Shown in pieces: positions 1-4,680 of a stretch of 5,425 nucleotides of DNA. Position 1 is the first letter of the stretch. Each line of letters begins with the position of its first letter. Location: positions 1-5,425 of the forward strand of contig DAOWIN010000072.1 in the NCBI GenBank assembly GCA_030640885.1. The letters are read 5' to 3'. Both the position numbers and the translations under genes were made by a program. Origin of the DNA: Candidatus Omnitrophota bacterium (GTDB lineage: Bacteria > Omnitrophota > 4484-213). A model generated the notes under the pieces. That model was not told the origin of the DNA. It made no database searches and saw only the letters and a list, made by a program, of their open reading frames with translations.

Positions 1-14
1 AAAATCTTTTTCAT
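1..14 (-). CDS. Start of a further minus-strand gene (only first codons visible)
   Basis: The minus strand reads ATG AAA AAG ATT TT, giving Met-Lys-Lys-Ile, before the window ends. A strong Shine-Dalgarno GGAGG lies at 24-20, five bases before the ATG. The Met-Lys-Lys opening followed by a hydrophobic residue is common at the start of signal peptides, but four codons cannot establish a product. It lies in the same direction as the sugar-uptake genes, about 310 bases beyond the end of the glycosidase-like gene, so it could be a distal operon member or a separate unit. The call rests on the ribosome-binding site and start codon only. Confidence 0.5.
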
Positions 15-19
15 CTCTG

Positions 20-24
20 CCTCC
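20..24 (-). promoter_or_regulatory. Shine-Dalgarno site GGAGG for the left-edge gene
   Basis: GGAGG on the minus strand is followed by CAGAG and then ATG, a spacing of five bases. It is the best ribosome-binding site in the window and the main reason for calling the partial gene at 14. An in-frame ATG four codons upstream (26-24) overlaps the GGAGG itself, so the ATG at 14 is the better start. Confidence 0.55.
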
Positions 25-85
25 ATAAAATGATTAAATATAACAAATTTGGCAGTTGGCAACTTTTGCCTACTGTTCACTGTAA

Positions 86-91
86 ATTATA
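86..91 (-). promoter_or_regulatory. Possible -10 box for the left-edge gene
   Basis: The minus strand contains a perfect TATAAT at 91-86, about 70 bases before the left-edge start codon. No convincing TTGACA-like -35 element is seen about 17 bases upstream, where the sequence is G-rich (GAGGTG). In AT-rich DNA a perfect hexamer arises easily by chance. This is a weak candidate only. Confidence 0.2.
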
Positions 92-122
92 GACTATTTT
101 CTTTCCACCACCTCCTTTCCTT

Positions 123-139
123 TCTCGCTGTAAGCGAGA
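123..139. repeat. 7-3-7 palindrome beside repeat copy 1
   Basis: The sequence tctcgct-gta-agcgaga forms a perfect seven-base stem closed by a three-base loop. It abuts and slightly overlaps the 51-base repeat. Hairpins with the same geometry but different arm sequence occur at 2383-2399 and 2559-2575, inside coding sequence. There is no T-run, so it is not a typical rho-independent terminator. Confidence 0.6.
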
Positions 140-187
140 GCCTGCGATAGTGAGCGAAGCGAACGGACGCAGGATAAAGGTCTTGCT
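137..187. repeat. 51-base direct repeat, copy 1
   Basis: This segment is identical, base for base by eye, to 262-312, with an offset of 125 bases. It contains a 6-base inverted pair, cctgcg at 141-146 and cgcagg at 168-173, enclosing gagcgaagcgaac. A perfect hairpin with a different sequence overlaps its left edge (123-139). Identity stops sharply at both ends, which suggests a mobile or copied unit rather than ordinary divergence. Its function is unknown. Confidence 0.85.
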
Positions 188-188
188 T

Positions 189-237
189 CTTCATACTTCA
201 TTTTCTTACTCTTGTTTCTTTATTCTTTATTCTTGTT
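189..237. repeat. Period-7 T-rich array
   Basis: Related 7-base units follow one another: cttcata and cttcatt at 189-202, a degenerate unit, then tcttgtt, tctttat, tctttat and tcttgtt at 210-237. The last four start exactly at 210, 217, 224 and 231. The array fills the space between the two 51-base repeat copies. Confidence 0.65.
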
Positions 238-247
238 CTTTCTTCTC

Positions 248-260
248 CCGCCTGAGGCGG
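248..260. repeat. 5-3-5 palindrome beside repeat copy 2
   Basis: The sequence ccgcc-tga-ggcgg forms a perfect five-base GC-rich stem with a three-base loop. It sits directly before copy 2 of the 51-base repeat, the same relative place as the 123-139 hairpin before copy 1, although the arms share no sequence. The shared position with different arms suggests that structure, not sequence, is kept. Confidence 0.6.
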
Positions 261-261
261 A

Positions 262-312
262 AGAGCCTGCGATAGTGAGCGAAGCGAACGGACGCAGGAT
301 AAAGGTCTTGCT
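262..312. repeat. 51-base direct repeat, copy 2
   Basis: This is the second perfect copy of the repeat at 137-187, in the same orientation. It is immediately preceded by the hairpin at 248-260, whose arms (ccgcc/ggcgg) are unrelated to those beside copy 1. It ends 14 bases before the stop codon of the glycosidase-like gene. A transcript leaving that gene would read copy 2, then the T-rich/A-rich array, then copy 1. Confidence 0.85.
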
Positions 313-326
313 CGTTTGATATTTGA

Positions 327-2690
327 TTACCTTCCCCACATCTCCTGATAAAGTTTATAGGCCTTTCTTAACTGTCGCAAGTAAGGACTTTGACTGCCAT
401 CTCCTTGCGAACATATGCCTAACCATTCTTCATACATCCAACCATCGGGAAAGGGACCGGCAAAATTGCGGTTGGTATTATGCTCTAACGGATTATAAGA
501 TTTCCACCACTCATCTAACCATTCAAATATTATGCCGCCTAAACTATTTCCTGCCCCATCTGAAAAAGCGCTATTTCTTTTAATATCTTCCCAACAACCC
601 TTATGGTATTCAGCTTGTTTTTCTTCAGCCACCTCTTGGCTCTTTTCTCCTATATAAGCTGGACAACCATATTCGCTGATAAATAGCGGCTTATCAACAA
701 AATCTCTGGCATCCTCCCACAAACTGCCAAAACCGTAATCCCCTCGATAAACATTGCAGGCAAAAACATCTACATCTTCGCACTCTTGAGCAAAAATATC
801 TAAAAATAAAACATCCCCATTGCAGATAGCTACAGGATGTTCTGGGTCAAGTTGGTGAATAAGTTTGGCGGCTTCATTAACAAATCTATAAAAAGCCTCG
901 GGGTCTTTATTGGCATTATTGGCAAGCCCATAATTGTTCTCATTGCCTAAAATCCAGAATAGAATATACGGCTCATCTTTAAATTCCTGCACCATCTTTT
1001 CCACACTTGCTAACATCTTTCTTTGCTGTTCAGCATCACCATAATCCGTTCCTTCATACCAATCAGCCCCCGAACCAATGGTGTATGCCCCTAAAAAATC
1101 GCCCATTATCACCATTATACCGTATTTTTCGTACAAATCTTTTAGTAGTTCTTTTTTCATTACATAGGGATGATGATAGAGCCTGATAGTATTTACTCCC
1201 ATTTCTTGCATCAATCTAAAATCGCCCACTGCCTTTTCATCTTCATCCTTTTTGCCATTTTTGTTCTTGTCTACCCAAACATCATAGGGTCCATCGGCTA
1301 AACCGTTTTCATCTTCGTCTTCCTCCATCCAGTTTTTGAGACTGCCATCATCAGGGCTTTGTCCAATCTTTGTGGGTGAATAATTCATCCCTTGAATAAA
1401 ATAAGCCCTGTCATCCACCAACAACTCCCAATCTTTGTTAGCAAATTGGATTAAATTCACATGTTTTCCGCCAATGGACTTTATAATCCTCATATCATAA
1501 ATAAGTTCTTTTTCTTTTGAACTTTTAACTTTGAACTTTAAACTTTTAACTTTTAATCTTCCCGGTTCCACCACAAAAACATCATTATCCACATCGTTAT
1601 CAAACCCGCCAATAATCTTTATCCTTGCTCTCTCTAATTGAATATTCAGCTCGGGATGTTGCCGACAAAGATATTTGATTTTATAGATTGCTACCTTGCC
1701 CGGATACCAAGGAGTCTGCCAATAAGTCCAACCAACAGTGCGCGGAAAATGCACCACAATCGCATAATATGCCTTTATTGCTTCCTTAAACAAACCGGCT
1801 TTTTCTAATGTTATTGCTGTGTAGAAAAGAGATACGCCTGGCTCTCCTCCAACCGTTGCCCATTTGTAAAAATTCACTGCAAAATCATCATTGTTCACAA
1901 AGTCCCATTGGCTTCCCTCTAATCTTTTCTCCTGCTTCAGCTTCTCAAAAACAGGGTCAAAAAATACTGAATTATTGGGATAGATCCCTTCTCCTGCTGC
2001 TTTGCTTAACCCTTCACTGTCTTTGAGCTCATAAGCATATTTGTCTGTTCCCCGATTCAAAAATTTGCCGTATTTCTCATAATCTACTGGAAACTCTGTT
2101 CCCGGAAAAGCAAGGGTCAGGCGGGAAGCGGGTTGCAGGGAACGGGTTGCGATTTCTTTAGCGTGCGGCGTGGAGCGTGCGGCGTGGAGCGTTTTTATTT
2201 CCTTCTCCGCTTCCTCAGCAACCTTCCAAAACCACCCTTTGGGATCCCACCACTGGCTAAAACCAAATTGCTCAATTACTGCTGAAAATTTCTCCTCTGC
2301 TTTTTCTTTTTTCCCCTGAGCTAAAAAAACCTTTCCCTGAATAAAATAAGCCACCCCTACGCAATTTAGAATATCGTAAGAACCTTCTATTTTAGAAGGA
2401 GGAAAAGAAGATAGGGATACTTGTTGTTTAACCGCTTCTTGGCTAAATTTTTCAATGCACCTATCTGCATATTCCTAAGTAGCATCATATTGCCTTTTGT
2501 TTAAGCTCCTCCAAGCATTAGAAATAAGCTCCTTTGGATTTTCCTCTGTCACCTTACTTCCACCTCGTAGGTGGAGATAGGTATCTTGGGCTATTGCTAA
2601 TGTAGATATGGCAAATAAACAAAAGGAAATTATAATAATATTTATTTTTTTAGCGTGTAGCGTGTAACGTGTAACGTGTAGTTTTCTCAT
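327..2690 (-). CDS. Exported TPR / GH2-like glycosidase protein with an in-frame TAG
   Basis: The frame from ATG at 2690 to TAA at 327 spans 787 codons, broken only by TAG at codon 72. The start is supported by an ATGA overlap with the MalG stop. Residues 1-34 form a signal peptide, with likely cleavage after Ala32-Ile-Ala34. Residues about 55-165 and 285-340 look like TPR-type helical repeats. From about 400 a beta-rich segment leads into a GH2-type TIM barrel (about 430-787): RLYHH at 503-507, GNE with Glu584 as the expected acid/base, SEYG with Glu673 as the expected nucleophile, and EWLDEWW at 723-729. Two calcium-loop-like motifs lie at 458-466 and 474-485. Repeat-derived linkers occur at about 169-179 and 379-392. 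The protein is probably periplasmic or extracellular and acts on a glycan; the substrate is unknown. Confidence is high for the glycosidase-like barrel, moderate for exact function, and uncertain for whether the gene is intact. Confidence 0.8.
1516..1557 (-). repeat. Period-7 array inside the glycosidase-like gene
   Basis: Six successive 7-base units on the plus strand are variants of TTTTAAC: TTTGAAC, TTTTAAC, TTTGAAC, TTTAAAC, TTTTAAC, TTTTAAT. Together they make exactly 42 bases, or 14 codons, so frame is kept. They encode a Lys/Ser/Leu/Phe/Val-rich linker of period 7 residues at about 379-392. It lies between the helical N-terminal half and the beta-rich lead-in to the barrel. It looks like an inserted or expanded linker rather than conserved protein. 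Confidence 0.75.
2121..2155 (-). repeat. Period-7 GCGGGTT-like array in coding sequence
   Basis: Five units in 7-base phase, gcgggaa, gcgggtt, gcaggga, acgggtt and gcgattt, lie in the linker after the first TPR-like region of the glycosidase-like protein (about residues 180-191). They encode an Arg/Ser/Pro/Ala/Gln-rich stretch with no obvious fold. The array is followed within six bases by another with a different unit. Confidence 0.6.
2161..2191 (-). repeat. Perfect 14-base tandem repeat (two 7-base units) in coding sequence
   Basis: The 14-mer gcgtgcggcgtgga occurs twice in direct succession, followed by gcg. Each 14-mer is two 7-base variants, gcgtgcg and gcgtgga. In the glycosidase-like protein it encodes His-Ala-Ala-Arg-Ser-Thr-Pro-His-Ala at 169-177. 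It is locally much more GC-rich than its surroundings, as expected of a recent expansion in a tolerant linker. Confidence 0.8.
2383..2399. repeat. 7-3-7 palindrome inside coding sequence
   Basis: The sequence ccttcta-ttt-tagaagg is a perfect seven-base stem with a three-base loop. On the minus strand it encodes part of Pro-Ser-Lys-Ile-Glu-Gly (residues 98-103) in the glycosidase-like gene. It shares geometry, but not arm sequence, with the palindromes at 123-139 and 2559-2575. It could be a small in-frame inserted element or a chance hairpin. Confidence 0.5.
2475..2477 (-). other. In-frame amber codon (codon 72)
   Basis: The minus strand reads GAT GCT ACT TAG GAA TAT GCA. Both sides belong to one helical repeat (Tyr68-Asp-Ala-Thr, then Glu-Tyr-Ala-Asp-Arg-Cys-Ile), with no frame change. 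Single-base ancestors include CAG (Gln), TTG (Leu), AAG (Lys), GAG (Glu), TGG (Trp) and TAT/TAC (Tyr). The MalF-like gene upstream also ends in TAG at a sensible family length, which argues that TAG normally means stop here. Confidence 0.85.
2475..2690 (-). CDS. Signal-peptide fragment of the TPR/GH2-like gene, up to the TAG
   Basis: If TAG acts as a stop, only 71 residues are made. They comprise a basic n-region (Met-Arg-Lys to Lys16), a hydrophobic core at about 17-34, an Ala-Ile-Ala cleavage site before Gln35, and the beginning of a TPR-like helix (Ala-Trp60, Leu63-Asn64, Tyr68). The downstream part could then only be made by restarting. The next in-frame candidate, GTG at 2354, has no good Shine-Dalgarno and would yield a protein without a signal peptide. 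I read this as the 5' end of the larger gene, not an independent gene. Confidence 0.6.
   Translation of the reverse strand: MRKLHVTRYTLHAKKINIIIISFCLFAISTLAIAQDTYLHLRGGSKVTEENPKELISNAWRSLNKRQYDAT
2559..2575. repeat. 7-3-7 palindrome just after the signal peptide
   Basis: The sequence tccacct-cgt-aggtgga is a perfect seven-base stem with a three-base loop. It encodes Leu-His-Leu-Arg-Gly-Gly (residues 39-44), just beyond the predicted cleavage site, a position that tolerates insertions. In mRNA it would form a stable hairpin about 120 bases downstream of the start codon. Confidence 0.55.
2651..2681 (-). repeat. Period-7 array encoding the signal-peptide n-region
   Basis: Four units follow at exact 7-base spacing, tagcgtg twice then taacgtg twice, plus a partial fifth. 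On the minus strand they encode His-Val-Thr-Arg-Tyr-Thr-Leu-His-Ala (residues 5-13), just after the Met-Arg-Lys start. The array therefore supplies most of the charged n-region of the export signal and lies close to the translation start. Confidence 0.75.
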
Positions 2691-3550
2691 CCTTTCACCG
2701 CTCCTGCCATTATTCCCTCCACAATGCGTTTTTGCATTATTAGATAAAGCAAAACAATAGGAATTGTAGCTATGCACATTCCGGCCATTAAGACAGGATA
2801 TTGAGTAACATGCTCACCGTGAAAAATCATTAACCCGCGAGTTAGGGGCATCAGAGATTTATCGGAAAGAATAAGCATTGCCAAAAGATACTCGTTCCAA
2901 ACATAAAGTACATTGTAGACAATCACAATTGCCAAAGCTGGCCGGGCTAAGGGCAAACAAATGTGCCAATATATCCCTAAACGCGAACAGCCATCTATTC
3001 TTGCCGAGTCTTCTAAATCGCGGGGAATCTTTTCAAAAAATGATTTTAGAAGAAATATAGACATCGCTAAACCAGCATTAATCTGGGGTAAAATATAACC
3101 TATTCTTGTATTTATCAAACCCATCTTGTTTAATAAAACATACAAAGCTACAAAACCGCCGGGAATAGGAACCATCATCGGCGCCAATAACAGAATAAAA
3201 AGGAAATTTTTAAACGGAAATTTTAAACGGGCAAAGGCATAAGCGGCTAAAGAGGAAATTAAAACAATCCCTCCCACTATAGCAATAGTGTAAAAAACAC
3301 TGTTTAAAAAATAAATTCCAAAGTTTCCTTTTACCCAAGCAGTAATATAATTCTGCCAGCAAGGCTTTAAAACCAACAAAGACATATCTGAAAAAACCGT
3401 GCTCTGCGTTTTCAAAGAAGAACTCATCATCCACAAAAGAGGAAAAACACAAGCCAAGGAAACCAAAATCATAAAAAGATGTTTGGAAAAACTACTTATC
3501 TTCCTATGCATAAGAAAAGGTTTATAAATGAACTTTGGCAAATTTTTCAT
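2687..3550 (-). CDS. ABC sugar transporter inner-membrane permease, MalG type
   Basis: This 287-residue binding-protein-dependent permease would pair with the MalF-like subunit to form the membrane channel. The family signature is the cytoplasmic EAA loop, here E180-D-S-A-R-I-D186-G187 ending L-P200; the usual E-A-A is E-D-S-A. A typical MalG stretch, Ala-Ala-Tyr-Ala-Phe-Ala-Arg, lies at 102-108, and the C-terminus Gly-Ala-Val-Lys-Gly is also typical. Hydrophobic segments lie near 24-42, 84-105, 117-140, 155-172, 205-226 and 255-272. I chose ATG at 3550 over the TTG two codons upstream; neither has a clear Shine-Dalgarno. It ends in TGA sharing ATGA with the next gene. Unlike that tight junction, it is separated from the MalF-like gene by 218 bases of repeats. 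Confidence 0.93.
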   Translation of the reverse strand: MKNLPKFIYKPFLMHRKISSFSKHLFMILVSLACVFPLLWMMSSSLKTQSTVFSDMSLLVLKPCWQNYITAWVKGNFGIYFLNSVFYTIAIVGGIVLISSLAAYAFARLKFPFKNFLFILLLAPMMVPIPGGFVALYVLLNKMGLINTRIGYILPQINAGLAMSIFLLKSFFEKIPRDLEDSARIDGCSRLGIYWHICLPLARPALAIVIVYNVLYVWNEYLLAMLILSDKSLMPLTRGLMIFHGEHVTQYPVLMAGMCIATIPIVLLYLIMQKRIVEGIMAGAVKG

Positions 3551-3590
3551 AATCAAAGAGAAGTTTTGCGTTTTGAGCGGACATCAAATT

Positions 3591-3621
3591 TAGCACATAG
3601 CACATAGCGTTTAGCGGATAG
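3591..3621. repeat. Period-7 TAGCACA/TAGCGTT array (left arm of inverted pair)
   Basis: TAG recurs at 3591, 3598, 3605, 3612 and 3619, exactly 7 bases apart, with units tagcaca, tagcaca, tagcgtt and tagcgga followed by a final tag. Read on the minus strand, 3621-3598 matches plus-strand 3662-3685 at 20 of 24 positions, so the two arrays form an imperfect inverted repeat. Confidence 0.7.
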
Positions 3622-3655
3622 TAAAAACTTAGATCTTACGGTTTTCTTATCTTCC

Positions 3656-3690
3656 TATACGCTATACGCTAACCGCTATACGCTATTATT
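3656..3690. repeat. Period-7 TATACGC array (right arm of inverted pair)
   Basis: The units tatacgc, tatacgc, taaccgc and tatacgc run in perfect 7-base phase from 3656 to 3683, followed by a degenerate fifth unit. The array could base-pair with 3598-3621 in a transcript, giving an imperfect stem of about 24 positions with a loop of 40 bases. Confidence 0.75.
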
Positions 3691-3768
3691 AGCGTTAGGA
3701 AAAAATCAGGGAGCAAAAAATGCAAAAATTCTTTTACGCCAAAATTTTTGCCAAAGTTCAATTACAAA

Positions 3769-4680
3769 CTAAACCGCCACTGGATTTAATTTCCGTGAAA
3801 GCCTAATTTGGATTAAAGAAACCGAAAGTAAAACTACTCCGAACACTAATCCCATTGCGCAGGCATAACCAAACTGCAAATTTCCTTGCATTGCAGATAA
3901 AATACGGGTTATAGGAACCTCGGTGTGATATGCCGGTCCACCATTGGTAGTAGAAGCAATTATATCATATATCTGCATTGCTCCCAAAATGGTTAAAATA
4001 GAAACTATCCCAAAAGTGGGAATCATTAAAGGAACAGTAATCCGCCGAAAGGACTGCCAAGCATTTGCTCCGTCTACTTTAGCCGCTTCATAAAGCTGGC
4101 GGGGAATACTCTGCAAACCGGCGAGCAGAATCAAAAAACCCCAACCAAAACCCTTCCACATATTTATAACTGCCACAGCAGTAAGAGCAGTTTTGGGCTC
4201 GGCTAACCAAGCCCTTTGCAGATTAGCAAAACAAGAAATATGGGTCCATTTACTCAACTGAACTAACCAATGATTTAATAAACCATAGTTACCATTATAA
4301 ATCCAATTCCAGATTAAACCAACTACGATTCCTGATAAAACCGGGGGGATAAAAAAAATAACCCGATAACCCTGCCCAAACTTTATCCCGCGGTCGCAAA
4401 TTAATGCCAGAATCAAAGCAAGAACATTTTGAAAGGTAAGGGCAATTAAGGTAATATAACCAGCTTGGCCTATGGAGCGCCACCAGATTGGATTATGAAA
4501 GATAATATCCTTGAAATTAAAAAAACCGACAAAATTCATTGTCGGCATTATTCCATCCCAGCTATAAACACTCAACTGAAAAATTTTAATAAACGGATAG
4601 ATGCTAAAAATAATAAACAATAACAAAGCAGGCAGGATAAATAGATAACTTCTAAAGGTTCTTATTTTTTTGCTATTCAT
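3769..4680 (-). CDS. ABC sugar transporter inner-membrane permease, MalF/UgpA type
   Basis: This 303-residue integral membrane protein is the first of two channel subunits of a carbohydrate importer. The diagnostic cytoplasmic EAA loop is complete, E198-A-A-K-V-D203-G204-A, followed by the Phe-Arg-Arg-Ile-Thr-Val-Pro run at 211-217; it contacts the ATPase. Six hydrophobic spans are visible near 12-34, 72-96, 107-128, 165-190, 219-241 and 270-292, and Asn-Gly-Gly-Pro-Ala at 246-250 is common in this subfamily. The ATG at 4680 overlaps the binding-protein stop in ATGA, indicating translational coupling. It ends in TAG at a normal family length; reading through would add only 20 unconvincing codons before TGA. 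The sugar carried cannot be deduced. Confidence 0.94.
   Translation of the reverse strand: MNSKKIRTFRSYLFILPALLLFIIFSIYPFIKIFQLSVYSWDGIMPTMNFVGFFNFKDIIFHNPIWWRSIGQAGYITLIALTFQNVLALILALICDRGIKFGQGYRVIFFIPPVLSGIVVGLIWNWIYNGNYGLLNHWLVQLSKWTHISCFANLQRAWLAEPKTALTAVAVINMWKGFGWGFLILLAGLQSIPRQLYEAAKVDGANAWQSFRRITVPLMIPTFGIVSILTILGAMQIYDIIASTTNGGPAYHTEVPITRILSAMQGNLQFGYACAMGLVFGVVLLSVSLIQIRLSRKLNPVAV

Larger units (their letters stand above)
15..326. other. Noncoding, repeat-rich stretch between two minus-strand genes
   Basis: No protein-like reading frame is seen here; the open frame on the plus strand beginning at 323 is a shadow of the glycosidase-like gene. The stretch holds two copies of a 51-base repeat, each with a small hairpin beside it, and several period-7 arrays (about 49-83, 189-237 and 314-327). 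It also holds a short ggcaa/ttgcc hairpin at 58-70 and the leader of the left-edge gene. No hairpin followed by a clear T-run is visible on the minus strand after the TAA at 327, so I do not call an intrinsic terminator. Confidence 0.6.
3551..3768. other. Long repeat-filled gap between the two permease genes
   Basis: MalF- and MalG-type genes are normally adjacent or overlapping. Here 218 bases separate the MalF-like TAG from the MalG-like ATG. The gap holds two period-7 arrays that are inverted relatives of each other and otherwise AT-rich sequence without a coding frame. I see no convincing promoter or terminator, so the operon is probably still transcribed through, with a hairpin in the mRNA. 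Confidence 0.6.

Noticed and set aside
137..312. CRISPR array formed by the 51-base repeats.
   Set aside because: There are only two copies, the repeat is too long, the intervening sequence is a degenerate heptamer array plus a hairpin, and no cas-like gene is present.
123..326. Rho-independent terminator after the glycosidase gene.
   Set aside because: The hairpins are present but none is followed by a run of T on the transcribed strand.
323..583. Plus-strand open frame of 86 codons, and similar ones at 1808-2026 and 2878-3060.
   Set aside because: They lie antisense within well-supported minus-strand genes, have no recognisable motifs and lack ribosome-binding sites.
1393..2352. A 15-base direct repeat, tgaataaaataagcc, at 1393-1407 and 2338-2352.
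   Set aside because: Both copies encode Ala-Tyr-Phe-Ile-Gln in the same frame but in unrelated structural contexts (one helical, one beta-rich). Flanks do not match, so coincidence is more likely than duplication.
2352..2354. GTG at 2354 as the true start of the glycosidase gene.
   Set aside because: It has no good Shine-Dalgarno, would remove the signal peptide, and coding-like TPR sequence continues 40 codons upstream in the same frame to the TAG and beyond.
3700..3771. TAG at the end of the MalF-like gene as a read-through sense codon, by analogy with the TAG in the glycosidase gene.
   Set aside because: Read-through adds only 20 codons rich in Phe/Trp/Lys before TGA, and the protein already has full family length.
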